Below, piece by piece: positions 8,781 to 17,607 of a DNA stretch of 64,000 bases. Numbering within the stretch: the first letter of the stretch is position 1; every line of letters begins with the position of its first letter. Made by a program: the position numbers and the translations under genes. The stretch comes from Gammaproteobacteria bacterium (GTDB taxonomy: Bacteria; Pseudomonadota; Gammaproteobacteria; UBA6429; Thiohalophilaceae). The notes beneath the pieces were generated by a model. The model saw only the letters and a list, made by a program, of their open reading frames with translations, ran no database searches and had not been told where the DNA came from. The stretch lies in assembly GCA_029880855.1 (NCBI GenBank), contig JAOUNS010000008.1, forward strand, positions 112,855 through 176,854. The letters run 5' to 3'.

Positions 8781-9419
8781 TTATTGCCAGGCCTGTTTGA
8801 CAAAATCCCGGACCACACTGAGTTGCCCATGGAAAAAATGACCGGCGGACTCGATCCAGTGGTAATCGGGTCGGGGAACAAGCTGGTCGACCCAATCGGA
8901 GACCGCCCCGGCATCAATCACCTCATCCTGCCCGCCCTGCAGAATCGCACAAGGAACAGCGATTTGAGTGACCAAAGAAAGATCATAGAGGGTGACCGGT
9001 GGGGCTACTAATATAATCCGTTCCGCCCCGGCGGCCTGATAGGCGTTGACCGTGATATAGGCCCCGAAAGAAAATCCCGCCAGCCAGACAGGCGAATCCG
9101 GATGTCGATTTCGCACCCAGTCCACTATCGAAAGCAGGTCAGCAGTCTCCCCCCTGCCGTCGTCAAATTCCCCTTCTGACTCTCCAATACCACGAAAATT
9201 GTAGCGGACACTGGCCATCCCCAGATCTTCCACGCCTCGCGCCAGGATGTGGACCACTTTATTGGTCAGGCTGCCACCGTAAAGGGGGTGGGGGTGACTG
9301 ATGATGACGACAGGTTCACCGGGATTCGGGCATTGCCCATTCGGGTAGGCTGACAACAACTCCTGCCGGCCCGCCGGACCGGTAATCAATTGCTTGCCGC
9401 CGATACAGTCCTGACTCAC
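8781..9419 (-). CDS. Alpha/beta hydrolase (COG2945-type)
   Basis: 212 aa. The alpha/beta-hydrolase fold is shown by SHPHPLYGGSLTNKVV (oxyanion region), the nucleophile elbow GFSFG near residue 113, the acid GGQDEVID and the catalytic histidine in SAGHFFHG near the C-terminus. YNFRGIGESEGEFDDGRGE is typical of this family of small cytosolic hydrolases; the substrate is unknown. Its ATG overlaps the stop of the ferredoxin gene by ATGA, implying translational coupling. Confidence 0.88.
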   Translation of the reverse strand: MSQDCIGGKQLITGPAGRQELLSAYPNGQCPNPGEPVVIISHPHPLYGGSLTNKVVHILARGVEDLGMASVRYNFRGIGESEGEFDDGRGETADLLSIVDWVRNRHPDSPVWLAGFSFGAYITVNAYQAAGAERIILVAPPVTLYDLSLVTQIAVPCAILQGGQDEVIDAGAVSDWVDQLVPRPDYHWIESAGHFFHGQLSVVRDFVKQAWQ

Positions 9420-9739
9420 TTTGTCTGTCCCGGGATCAGCAGCCGCTCCACGATACGGCCATGCCGGAGGTGTTCTGTCATGATCTCTTCAATATCCTCT
9501 TCATCCACATAGGTGTACCAGGTTTCTTCCGGGTAGATCACGATAACCGGACCTTCTGTGCAGCGCCCCAAACACCCCGCCAGATTCACCCTGACACCGC
9601 CTTCCCCCGCCAAACCCAGTTGCTTGCTGCGTTGCTTGGCGAAATCACGCATCGCTCGCGCATTATGGTTGGCGCAACAGGCTTCGCCCGCATCACGCTG
9701 GTTGGTACAGAAAAAGAGATGATATTTGTAGTATGACAC
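9416..9739 (-). CDS. Thioredoxin-like [2Fe-2S] ferredoxin
   Basis: 107 aa from a GTG at 9739 preceded by GAGG at 7 nt; the start VSYYKYHLFFC fits the family start. An ATG at 9796 is the alternative. Cluster cysteines follow the NuoE/Shethna-like pattern: FFC, then ACC about 11 residues on, then LAGCLGRC about 33 further. The C-terminal TYVDEEDIEEIMTEHL is also typical. These small ferredoxins carry electrons to unknown partners. It is coupled by a 4-nt overlap to the hydrolase, and is divergent from the GlcF-like gene with less than 90 bp between starts. Confidence 0.88.
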   Translation of the reverse strand: MSYYKYHLFFCTNQRDAGEACCANHNARAMRDFAKQRSKQLGLAGEGGVRVNLAGCLGRCTEGPVIVIYPEETWYTYVDEEDIEEIMTEHLRHGRIVERLLIPGQTK

Positions 9740-9825
9740 GACTGCCTCGCAGACCGGGGAAATGACAAGTTTATCAATAACAGAAAGCGGTGGCATCCTG
9801 CATCGCTGAACAATTAAAATAACCA

Positions 9826-11106
9826 ATGGATAGCACTCTAACCACACCGTCCGGCCCGCCATTGACCGAATCAATTCACACAAGTATTAATCTGCTGGCG
9901 GATCGCTGTGTGAAATGCGGTCTCTGCCTGCCCCACTGCCCAACCTACAGTGAGGCCCAGAATGAAAACGAATCGCCCCGCGGTCGCATCGCCCTGCTGC
10001 AGGGACTGGTGAATGGGCGGTTGCACTACAGCGCAACCCTGGCCTCACACCTGGACCATTGCCTGCTGTGTCGTCGCTGTGAGCGGGTTTGTCCCTCCGG
10101 TGTTAAATACGGCCGGCTGCTGGATAAATCCCGCCAATGGATGTTTGAAAAAGGCCTGCGGAGAAACCGTTTTGCAGGGTTCATGTTGTCCTTCCTTACC
10201 CACAAGCGGCGCCTGAAAACGGGACTGTTTCTGGTGCGACTTTATCAGCGCAGCGGCCTGCAATTTTTGTTTCGCATGACGGGTTTGCTCCGCCTGTTGC
10301 GCCTGGAGCATCTGGACAACCTGTTACCGGATTCCATCGCCGGCACGCAGAAATGGTTGACGACCGTACCGACAAGCGGCAAAAAAATCGGCCGCGTTGG
10401 ATTGTTTACCGGCTGTCTGGGTGAACAGTTGGACAGTCATCTCATCGACTGCAGTATCAAATTACTGAACAGGCTCGGATACGATGTCCTGCTGCCGTCA
10501 CGACAAACCTGTTGTGGCGCCATGCATCAACATCACGGCGATATTGTCGCCGCATTGGCCCTGGCGGAACAGAATATTCAGGCCTTTGCAGAGACCGACC
10601 AGCTGGTATATCTGGCAACCGGTTGTGGTGTGAGTTTGCAGGATTATGCAAACCTGCCCTGGCGGGACGCTGAACAAGTCAACCGCGCCGCTGAGTTCGT
10701 CGCCCGTGCGAGAGAGATCACCGACTTTATCAATCAGTGTGATCTGGGATCACTGCCATTGCAGCCATTACCGGTCAAAATCAGTATGCACTCCCCTTGC
10801 AGCGAAGCCAATCAGCAAACTTCCCGGCAACTCCTGCAACATATTCCCGAAATTGATCTTGAACTGTTGTCCAAAGATCGTTGCTGCGGGAGTGCAGGCA
10901 GCTACATGTTGACCCAACCGGCACTCGCCGCGCAGCTGCGCGATAAAACCATAAGCCAAATCAGTCATTCCGATGCCGATATTGTCACCACCACCAATCT
11001 CGGTTGTGCCCTGCATTTACGTACAGCTTTACCCAAGCACATCAGGCTGTTGCATCCCATCGAAGTTCTGTCTGCACAACTGTTCAAAGAGGATGGAGAC
11101 AAATAA
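9826..11106 (+). CDS. GlcF-like (Fe-S)-binding protein, glycolate/lactate-dehydrogenase iron-sulfur subunit family
   Basis: 426 aa. Two 4Fe-4S motifs lie near the N-terminus (CVKCGLCLPHCPTY, residues about 31-44, and CLLCRRCERVCPSG, about 82-95). Two cysteine-rich CCG domains follow (TGCLGEQ...CCGAMHQHHG and SPCSEA...CCGSAGSY). This is the architecture of GlcF and of HdrD-like electron-transfer subunits. No GlcD partner is adjacent; the FAD protein at the left edge is too distant to be co-transcribed and should already carry its own Fe-S domains. The function is inferred to be electron transfer from a 2-hydroxyacid oxidase. Confidence 0.85.
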   Translation: MDSTLTTPSGPPLTESIHTSINLLADRCVKCGLCLPHCPTYSEAQNENESPRGRIALLQGLVNGRLHYSATLASHLDHCLLCRRCERVCPSGVKYGRLLDKSRQWMFEKGLRRNRFAGFMLSFLTHKRRLKTGLFLVRLYQRSGLQFLFRMTGLLRLLRLEHLDNLLPDSIAGTQKWLTTVPTSGKKIGRVGLFTGCLGEQLDSHLIDCSIKLLNRLGYDVLLPSRQTCCGAMHQHHGDIVAALALAEQNIQAFAETDQLVYLATGCGVSLQDYANLPWRDAEQVNRAAEFVARAREITDFINQCDLGSLPLQPLPVKISMHSPCSEANQQTSRQLLQHIPEIDLELLSKDRCCGSAGSYMLTQPALAAQLRDKTISQISHSDADIVTTTNLGCALHLRTALPKHIRLLHPIEVLSAQLFKEDGDK

Positions 11107-11181
11107 TCAAATCTGGCACGTGATTTGCTACTATTTCCGAACGCGATAACGGCAAATCACTATCACCGAGAGGGCTACACA

Positions 11182-11715
11182 ATGATCGTCCACTTAAAAG
11201 AATCGTTGCTGTACATATTGTTATTTTTCTTTATCTTCTTCGCCGGATTTTCTGATGCCGCCGAACGTCCTCTCCGGATCGGTGTTACCGGCGGCCAGAC
11301 CACGATTAAGACCTCCAACAGTCAGGACTACCAAATCGCCACCCATGTGGGGGTAACAGCGCAGATGGATTTGATCCAAAAACGCTCTCTGTACGCCGGA
11401 CTGGAAGGCAAATATACCCAAACAGCCACCAGTGAAAATGTCACCAATACAACCACATCGACCACTTCGCTTTATACCGAAGAGACCCGAAGTCTTTACC
11501 TGTCCGTCCGAAACAGCGGTGATGTCTATCTTCGGGCAAAAGTCGGTGCGGTTAACAGGGTTATCAAAACCGATACGGTTATCCTGACCGATACCACCAA
11601 ACCATCAGCCGGACTGGCAGTAGGGTTCAAACATCCACAGGGCCATATCCTGGAATTTGACTACACTATATATGACGTAGACACCAGTGTGTTCAGTATT
11701 GGCTATCTCTTTTAG
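11182..11715 (+). CDS. Small outer-membrane beta-barrel protein, unknown function
   Basis: 177 aa from the ATG at 11182 (GAGAGG upstream). A long hydrophobic signal peptide ends near FSDAAE. The remainder alternates short amphipathic strands (IGVTGGQTTIKTS, YAGLEGKYTQTATS, GDVYLRAKVGAVNR, AGLAVGFKHPQGHILEFDYTIYD) and finishes SIGYLF with a C-terminal phenylalanine, as in 8-stranded OmpA/OmpX-like barrels. The next gene is a paralogue with the same end pattern. The role is unknown; OmpX-like adhesion or stress proteins are the nearest analogy. Confidence 0.75.
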   Translation: MIVHLKESLLYILLFFFIFFAGFSDAAERPLRIGVTGGQTTIKTSNSQDYQIATHVGVTAQMDLIQKRSLYAGLEGKYTQTATSENVTNTTTSTTSLYTEETRSLYLSVRNSGDVYLRAKVGAVNRVIKTDTVILTDTTKPSAGLAVGFKHPQGHILEFDYTIYDVDTSVFSIGYLF

Positions 11716-11790
11716 CGCCGGACGAGGTTGCCGGTCGCTGGCACAGTCCTTGCTTTTTATTTTGAAAATGATTTGAGAGAGGATAAAGTA

Positions 11791-12297
11791 ATGCGATTCG
11801 TCAAAATTATGTCTTTGTGCCTGATCTTTGGCATTTTCAGCCCGGTTGCACAGGCTGCCGGCGCCTATTTCGGTGTGAAAGGCGGTTTCTTTGAAGTTGA
11901 AAACTCCAACTACGATAAAGCTGTCAACGGCGGTATCATCGTCGGCGCCCACTTTATAGCCTCCTCAGTCCATACGGTCTCATTAGAAGGTGAATTAACC
12001 ACGACGGTGCTGCCGGGCGATATCACCGGTGGCAATGAGTGGGAAATCGACACCTTTGGTCTGTTCGGTGCATTTCGTGCCGGCAGCGGGGTCTATTTCA
12101 AGGGCAAGATGGGATACATCGATCGGAGCATTTCCTATAAATTCGGCGGTGTGTCAGACCGAAACAGTCTGGCCTATGGCATCGGTTTTGGTATTCGCCG
12201 GGGTACAGAACGCCGCATCGAAGTGGAATACACCATTATTGATGACGATAACACCTTCACTGATATCAAGTTTCTCAGTATCGGTCTGATTTTCTAA
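11791..12297 (+). CDS. Small outer-membrane beta-barrel protein, paralogue of preceding gene
   Basis: 168 aa from the ATG at 11791, with GAGAGG 7 nt upstream as in the previous gene. The signal peptide ends at AQAAGA. The barrel core GAYFGVKGGFFEVEN ... FKGKMGYIDRSISYKF ... LAYGIGFGIRRGTERRIEVEYTIIDDDN ends FLSIGLIF. The closing block (EVEYTIID.D...F.SIGLIF) lines up with the neighbour's EFDYTIYDVDTSVFSIGYLF, so the pair arose by tandem duplication. Function unknown. Confidence 0.75.
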   Translation: MRFVKIMSLCLIFGIFSPVAQAAGAYFGVKGGFFEVENSNYDKAVNGGIIVGAHFIASSVHTVSLEGELTTTVLPGDITGGNEWEIDTFGLFGAFRAGSGVYFKGKMGYIDRSISYKFGGVSDRNSLAYGIGFGIRRGTERRIEVEYTIIDDDNTFTDIKFLSIGLIF

Positions 12298-12316
12298 TCC
12301 CCCCCGCGGCAATTCC

Positions 12317-12359
12317 CTGCCGGTCATCCTCTGCCACCCGAGGCAAAGTTGACCGGCAG
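12317..12359. terminator. Hairpin downstream of the barrel-protein pair
   Basis: 10-bp perfect arms CTGCCGGTCA/TGACCGGCAG are separated by 23 nt. There is no T-run, so it may be only an RNA-stabilising or weak termination structure between the barrel genes and coq7. Confidence 0.35.
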
Positions 12360-12431
12360 TGCCGCACCTTATGTTCCCCGCCGTCCATTTCGGCATTGAA
12401 ACCCGGGGATGAATTTTGTATCTTGCCGGTT

Positions 12432-13076
12432 ATGGAATTTCGCCAATACAGTCTGTTCGACAAACTCATCCGGCAATTCGATGCCGGGTTGCGCACGGTG
12501 GCCGGTAATCCGCCCTTGACCGAGCGCCCCAATCCGGCCGATCTCATTCCGGAGGCGGAGTTGTCCGCCAAAGAACGGGAGCTGGCGGGACGCCTGATGC
12601 GCATCAATCATGCCGGGGAAGTCTCGGCCCAGGGGCTGTATCAGGGGCAGGCCCTGACCGCCCGCCTGCCGGCGGTGCGCGAGAAAATGGAACGGGCGGC
12701 GCTGGAAGAGAATGATCACCTGGCCTGGTGTGAGCAACGCTGTAAGGAACTGGGCACCCACACCAGCCTGTTGAGTCCGTGCTGGTATTTGGGCTCACTC
12801 ACCATTGGTGCGATTGCCGGGATCGCCGGTGACAAGTGGAGTCTGGGCTTTGTGGCGGAAACGGAGCATCAGGTCGTGCGTCATCTGGACAGCCACAAGG
12901 CACAGATCAATCCGTCAGATCAAAAGACCCACGCTATTCTGGATCAAATGAAAGAAGATGAAGCCCACCATGCGACGACAGCCTTGCATGCCGGCGGCGC
13001 AGCCCTGCCCGGCCCGATCAAGGCCCTGATGGGGCTGACCTCAAAGGTGATGACCAAAGCCGCCTACTGGCTCTGA
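12432..13076 (+). CDS. coq7: 2-polyprenyl-3-methyl-6-methoxy-1,4-benzoquinone monooxygenase (demethoxyubiquinone hydroxylase)
   Basis: 214 aa from the ATG at 12432, matching the family length of about 215; an upstream start adds 12 poorly conserved residues. Diiron carboxylate motifs are present: LMRINHAGEVSAQGLYQGQ (E..H region), EENDHLAWCEQR (ExxH), AETEHQVVRHLDSH and MKEDEAHHATTALHAGG (ExxH). The enzyme performs the penultimate hydroxylation of ubiquinone biosynthesis at the inner-membrane surface, which implies aerobic ubiquinone-based respiration. It converges on speD with an 18-bp gap. Confidence 0.96.
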   Translation: MEFRQYSLFDKLIRQFDAGLRTVAGNPPLTERPNPADLIPEAELSAKERELAGRLMRINHAGEVSAQGLYQGQALTARLPAVREKMERAALEENDHLAWCEQRCKELGTHTSLLSPCWYLGSLTIGAIAGIAGDKWSLGFVAETEHQVVRHLDSHKAQINPSDQKTHAILDQMKEDEAHHATTALHAGGAALPGPIKALMGLTSKVMTKAAYWL

Positions 13077-13094
13077 TAGCCCGGTCATCCCGGT

Positions 13095-13907
13095 CTATTT
13101 ATCCACCTTGCTGATATTGCTGCCGTAGAAAATTTCCAGCATTTCCTTGTTCAGGTGTCGCTCAATCTTCTTGCGGGCGGCGGCATTCAGATCCGAGGCA
13201 TTGGTCCCGAACAGATAATTATCCAGATCCAGTTCCTTGAGCATCATCTTGGTGTGGAAGATGTTTTCCTGATACACGTTCACATCAATCATTTGATAGA
13301 TGTCTTTTGTATCCTTGGCAATGAAATTCTGGATGGAATTGATCTTGTGATCGATATAGTGCTTGCGCCCGCTGATGTCACGGGTAAAGCCGCGCACCCG
13401 GTAATCCATGATCACGATGTCCGAATCAAATGAGTGGATCAAAAAATTCAGGGCGCGCAGTGGTGAAATTCGTCCGCAGGTGGACACATCAATGTCGGCA
13501 CGGAAAGTACTGATACCGTTCACCGGATGACTTTCCGGATAGGTATGAACCGTGATGTGGCTCTTGTCCAAATGGGCCACCACCGCATCGGGCAATGGGC
13601 CGGGAATCTCGTCATTATCAATCTGCTCGGACACAATCGGTTCTTCCGAGATCAACATAGTGACGCTGGCCCCCTGTGGATCATAGTCCTGATGGGCAAT
13701 GTTGAGGATATTGGCGCCAATTATGTTCGCCACTTCCGATAAAATGCCGGTCAAACGCTCGGCATTATACTCTTCATCAATATACTCAATATAATCATTC
13801 TGCTGCGCGTGTGTTTCAGCGTAGTTGATATCGTATATATTGAAACTCAGGGTTTTGGTCAGATTGTTAAAACCGTGCAGTTTGATCTTTTTCTGAAGGC
13901 GTGGCAT
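13095..13907 (-). CDS. speD: S-adenosylmethionine decarboxylase proenzyme
   Basis: 270 aa, of the E. coli class (264 aa) and similar along its whole length ([37 protein letters not shown]). The self-cleavage site is [18 protein letters not shown]: cleavage before Ser116 would create the pyruvoyl cofactor. [16 protein letters not shown] and [19 protein letters not shown] are conserved. The product, decarboxylated SAM, supplies aminopropyl groups for spermidine. SpeE is not in the window. The VOC gene upstream ends 1 bp before its start, so they are probably co-transcribed. Confidence 0.97.
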   Translation of the reverse strand: MPRLQKKIKLHGFNNLTKTLSFNIYDINYAETHAQQNDYIEYIDEEYNAERLTGILSEVANIIGANILNIAHQDYDPQGASVTMLISEEPIVSEQIDNDEIPGPLPDAVVAHLDKSHITVHTYPESHPVNGISTFRADIDVSTCGRISPLRALNFLIHSFDSDIVIMDYRVRGFTRDISGRKHYIDHKINSIQNFIAKDTKDIYQMIDVNVYQENIFHTKMMLKELDLDNYLFGTNASDLNAAARKKIERHLNKEMLEIFYGSNISKVDK

Positions 13908-13908
13908 G

Positions 13909-14307
13909 TCACCCTTCCCCTTGACTGATAGGTGGATGAAAAATCATTTGGACGGTATTCCCGTCCGGGTCCAGACAATAAAAACTCCGCGCACCATCGC
14001 GGTGTGTTTTTGGTTTGGTCTTCATGGAAATTTGGTGTTCCAGTAAAAATGTGTACCAGGCATCCACATCAGCGGGCTTGTCCAGTATAAAGCCGAGGTG
14101 GTCCAGCCGTTGCGGTCCGTCTACCGGCTGCGTGGCGCGGTGCAATGCCAGATTATCATTGCCCGACGTTAAATAGACATTATCAGGATCAGGCCGCCAT
14201 TCAACACGCATCCCCAGCAAGCCGGTATAAAAATGCTCGCAGGCCTGCATATCCTGAACATACAGGGCGAGATGGCGCATGCCGGCGGTTGGCGGGGGTC
14301 GATTCAT
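13909..14307 (-). CDS. VOC-family (glyoxalase/bleomycin-resistance fold) protein
   Basis: 132 aa. Two beta-alpha-beta-beta-beta modules are visible: [24 protein letters not shown] and [20 protein letters not shown], ending [18 protein letters not shown]. The metal-ligand pattern H12...E and H...E is compatible with a VOC metalloenzyme. The substrate cannot be deduced. It directly precedes speD with no spacer. Confidence 0.85.
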   Translation of the reverse strand: MNRPPPTAGMRHLALYVQDMQACEHFYTGLLGMRVEWRPDPDNVYLTSGNDNLALHRATQPVDGPQRLDHLGFILDKPADVDAWYTFLLEHQISMKTKPKTHRDGARSFYCLDPDGNTVQMIFHPPISQGEG

Positions 14308-14427
14308 AGGCGTGTTCCGGTCTCATATGCAGATGTATCGGACGTGACAAGGGGGCCATTCTAGCGAAAAACGCCATTACTGGTAATCTGTTTTTTTTCC
14401 CTGTAACAGTTGCCTTTTACAAAACAG

Positions 14428-16056
14428 CTATTTATTGAACACCTCCCGCCGGACACTCTCCCACAGCGGCTTGCCAAAACGCCGCCGAATCACAAACGGC
14501 AGGGCAACAGAACCCGCCGAGAGCAACTGGTCATGGAACTGTTTCAGGTTAAAATCTTTCTCGACCGACTTGAGCCTCTCCCGGGTGGCGTTAATCAGAG
14601 CCCAGCCGACAGCATACCCCATGGGTACACCGGGGGCCTGGCTGTACCAGCTCAGTTCAGCCATGGCTTCGCCCCGGCTGAAACCAAGCAGGGATTGCAT
14701 ACGCTCCGCCGCCATCGAAACACTCAAGCCGCGAGTCTGGATTTCCACATCAATCATTACCCGCAAGGCCCGCCATAACCGATCCTTGAGCAGCACGAAG
14801 GCCGATTCCGGTGCGGAAAGAAAGCCCTGTTCATGCATCAATTGCTCACTGTAGAGCGCCCAGCCCTCGTACAGGGTGGCCGAGGCATTCAACAGGCGCG
14901 GCAGGGTATTGGACGTATGACTCAGGTTCGCTGTGACAAACTGCAAATGATGGCCCGGCCATGCCTCATGCACACAGGTGTGTTGCAGACTGATTTGATT
15001 GTGCTCGCCCGGCTTCTCCCCTTTGGCCGGTGTGACGTAGTAATGCCCCTGCTGGTCCGGATCGTTGGGGGCCGGGTCCAGATAGGCGGCGAACGGGATC
15101 TGGTGTTGCAGAAAGATTGGTGTTTCCACCACCAGCAACTCCTCTTTGGCCGGGATGGAGACCAGTTGTTTATCAATGACAAACTGTTTGGCCGCCTGCA
15201 TAACTTCGCGGTAAGTGCTGATCAGGTCGGTATTCGCCGCCGATTTGGCCTGCAGAGAGGCGGCCATGGCCGGGACATTTTCATCACCGCGCAGCCGGCG
15301 GGTTACCTCGTACAACTCACGCAAGGTTTTCTCAAACAGTTGTTCGCCGAATTTGTGCAGGGTATTGGCATCCACATCCAGATGATGCCGATGGGTCAAC
15401 AGCATATTGTAGTAGTCCAGACCGCGGGCAAAACTACCCCGCGCCAGAGGCGCCAGATCCAATTCAAGAAAACGGGCGTAGTCCTCCAGGGCATGGGCCG
15501 CCTCTTCCAATAACCCCGCCAAACCGTAGCGGGCCAGTTGGGGATGCTGTTCCAGACTGCGGAAATAGATCGCCCCCTGGGTCGCCTCGGTCACTGCTGA
15601 TTCCAGCCAAATCGACGGGATCTGTTCCGGTTGCTGTTTCAGCTGGGCGCGTGCACCACGCAGATAATCGGGGATGGCCTGCAGGCGCGCGGTGAAGGCC
15701 GCCTTGGGATCAGCCACCGGTCTGACCGTGAGCTGATAAATGGCATGCACCGGTAAATACCGGCCCGGATCCCGGACCCGCCAGTCACACTCATTCAGGT
15801 CCTTCATGTCCAGCAGGACACGTCCGCGCATCAAGGCAAGGTCTATTTGCTGATCTTCAGAGAGATCAGATTCATCCAGTTCTTCCAGTGTGGACAGCAA
15901 CTTCTCATGCAATACGATCAGCGCGCCACGTTCATCCTCACCATAAGGGCGCAATTTTTCAGCGTACCCTTCGATACCAAGATCAACAGCGACTTCAGGG
16001 AAGAAACGGAACCAAGCTCGATAATAGGTATCGATCACCTGTGATAGATTTGACAT
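14428..16056 (-). CDS. DUF885 protein, putative zinc metallopeptidase-like
   Basis: 542 aa, starting MSNLSQVIDTYYRAWFRFFPE. The family hallmark HEAWPGHH lies at residues 363-370, followed by Q and later by ATLYEGWALYSEQLM, the conserved glutamate region. Family knowledge: DUF885 proteins (COG4805) are predicted zinc-dependent peptidases related to M3/M32 folds, mostly uncharacterised. There is no signal peptide, so a cytosolic role is likely. It stands alone between the speD operon and the OsmC gene, with 42 bp between the OsmC stop and... its start at 16056 on the same strand. Confidence 0.85.
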   Translation of the reverse strand: MSNLSQVIDTYYRAWFRFFPEVAVDLGIEGYAEKLRPYGEDERGALIVLHEKLLSTLEELDESDLSEDQQIDLALMRGRVLLDMKDLNECDWRVRDPGRYLPVHAIYQLTVRPVADPKAAFTARLQAIPDYLRGARAQLKQQPEQIPSIWLESAVTEATQGAIYFRSLEQHPQLARYGLAGLLEEAAHALEDYARFLELDLAPLARGSFARGLDYYNMLLTHRHHLDVDANTLHKFGEQLFEKTLRELYEVTRRLRGDENVPAMAASLQAKSAANTDLISTYREVMQAAKQFVIDKQLVSIPAKEELLVVETPIFLQHQIPFAAYLDPAPNDPDQQGHYYVTPAKGEKPGEHNQISLQHTCVHEAWPGHHLQFVTANLSHTSNTLPRLLNASATLYEGWALYSEQLMHEQGFLSAPESAFVLLKDRLWRALRVMIDVEIQTRGLSVSMAAERMQSLLGFSRGEAMAELSWYSQAPGVPMGYAVGWALINATRERLKSVEKDFNLKQFHDQLLSAGSVALPFVIRRRFGKPLWESVRREVFNK

Positions 16057-16098
16057 GCAAACTGCCTTTAACCAAGCGTCATCATTCTTATTGTTGCA

Positions 16099-16512
16099 CT
16101 AACTGCGAATTTCGTAGTCGTGTGTTATCTCGGCGGTCTTGCCCAGCATAATCGAAGCGGAACAATACTTTTCAGCCGACAGCTTTACCGCCCGCTGTAC
16201 CTGCTTTTCCGACAGGTCCGCTCCGCTGACAATGAAGTGGACATGGATACGGGTAAACACCTTGGGCTCAGTATCGGCACGTTCCGCCGATAACTCAACC
16301 TCACAATCCTGTACAGCTTGTCTGCCTTTCTTCAGGATATGGATCACATCAAAGGCTGTACAACCGCCCATTCCCAGCAGCAGCATCTCCATGGGCCGCA
16401 CCCCGACGTTGCGCCCCCCATGTTCCGGCGGGCCATCCATGACCACCGCATGGCCGCTGGCCGATTCACCGATAAAGGTGACATCTTGCACCCATTTCAC
16501 TCGTGCTTTCAT
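16099..16512 (-). CDS. OsmC-family protein (YhfA-like)
   Basis: 137 aa from the ATG at 16512 with a GGAG ribosome-binding site; an in-frame start at 16587 is not supported. MKARVKWVQDVTFIGESASGH, NVGVRPMEMLLLGMGGCTAFDV and the second cysteine in SAEKYCSASIMLG are the OsmC/Ohr fold signatures; the two cysteines are the peroxidatic pair in Ohr/OsmC proteins. It lies divergent from the CRP/Vfr gene, an arrangement also known for yhfA-crp in E. coli and PA0653-vfr in P. aeruginosa, which supports orthology. Confidence 0.9.
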   Translation of the reverse strand: MKARVKWVQDVTFIGESASGHAVVMDGPPEHGGRNVGVRPMEMLLLGMGGCTAFDVIHILKKGRQAVQDCEVELSAERADTEPKVFTRIHVHFIVSGADLSEKQVQRAVKLSAEKYCSASIMLGKTAEITHDYEIRS

Positions 16513-16764
16513 AAAAAACTCCAAAAAAAGGTAAATTTTCCCGCTCAATCCGTCGATACAGTCACAAATGGAGAGAGCGACGCGCATTGCGGTTGAACAG
16601 CAATAGCTTGATGGTGGATTTTTTCAAGCATATCAAGAATATCTGTTTACACCCGGTGACACCATTCTCAGTTTCCCGGTCACGAATATATTAAGCTTGC
16701 GACTCATCTGCGACCTTGGTATATGATACGACAGGAAACAAGAAAAATGACAAGCAGGAATAAT

Positions 16765-17406
16765 ATGGCCACGCTACCGACAGCTTCACAAACGGGCATT
16801 GATTCCCTGGATACCTTCCTGGAACACTGCCATCGCCGTCAATATCCGGCTAAAAGCGTCATCATCTATGCAGGTGATAAACCTGATGTCCTGTATTTTA
16901 TTGTTGATGGCTCTGTCACCGTCCTGATCGAGGACGAGGAAGGGCGTGAGATCGTCCTGGCCTATCTGAATCGGGGTGATTTTTTTGGGGAAATGGGCCT
17001 GTTTGAGGAAGAACCCAACCGCAGCGCCTGGGTCCGCGCCCGCACCGCCTGTGAAGTCGCCGAAATCAGCTATACCAAATTTCGCCAGCTCTATCAGGAT
17101 CACCCTGACGTCCTGTTCGCCATGGCCTCGCAGATGGCCGCCCGCCTGCGCATCACCAGCCGCAAGGTCAGCGATTTGGCCTTTATGGACGTCACCGGCC
17201 GCGTGGCCCGTACCCTGCTGGACCTGTGCAAACAACCCGATGCCATGACTCACCCGGACGGCATGCAAATCCGTATTACCCGTCAGGAAATCGGCCGGAT
17301 TGTCGGCTGCTCCCGTGAAATGGTCGGCCGCGTACTTAAGGGCATGGAAGAACAGGGACTCATCTCCGTCAAAGGCAAAACCATCGTCGTCTTCGGCACA
17401 CGCTAG
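16765..17406 (+). CDS. vfr: cAMP receptor protein Vfr/CRP
   Basis: 213 aa from the ATG at 16765 (AGGA 5 nt upstream). This start aligns with the P. aeruginosa Vfr N-terminus; earlier starts at 16723 and 16747 are possible. The cyclic-nucleotide pocket is [21 protein letters not shown], keeping the Glu and Arg-Ser that bind cAMP. The hinge is [20 protein letters not shown]. The helix-turn-helix is [21 protein letters not shown], with the recognition-helix R..E..R that reads TGTGA. It should be a global cAMP-dependent activator. The neighbours OsmC, speD, coq7 and trpC reproduce the Pseudomonas vfr locus. Confidence 0.94.
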   Translation: MATLPTASQTGIDSLDTFLEHCHRRQYPAKSVIIYAGDKPDVLYFIVDGSVTVLIEDEEGREIVLAYLNRGDFFGEMGLFEEEPNRSAWVRARTACEVAEISYTKFRQLYQDHPDVLFAMASQMAARLRITSRKVSDLAFMDVTGRVARTLLDLCKQPDAMTHPDGMQIRITRQEIGRIVGCSREMVGRVLKGMEEQGLISVKGKTIVVFGTR

Positions 17407-17443
17407 GGTAATTCCTGATTCGTGCATCATTTGATGCCGTAAA

Positions 17444-17598
17444 CATAACGCAAAGTCGCAAAGTCGCAAAGACGCGAAGGGCGCAAAGTTTTTTTTAATG
17501 CCCACTCACTTAACGACATCCAATTTGGAATGACGCCGATTGAGGTGCTTCCAATCAACTTATTATTTTCTTTGCGTTCTCTGCGACTTTGCGTTATG
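17444..17598. repeat. Inverted repeat of the CGCAAAG/CGCAGAG family, copy 1 (vfr-trpC gap)
   Basis: The left arm begins CATAACGCAAAGTCGCA and contains an extra AAGTCGCA unit. The right arm, 17570-17598, is CTTTGCGTT...CTTTGCGTTATG, its imperfect reverse complement, with about 80 bp between. It lies in the convergent gap of vfr and trpC and may fold in the transcript and help termination. Confidence 0.8.
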
Positions 17599-17607
17599 TC
17601 TGGGAAC

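Noticed and set aside
16786..17505. Long antisense frame (239 codons) opposite vfr
   Set aside because: Sequence has no family character and mirrors the codon pattern of the conserved CRP/Vfr gene on the other strand.
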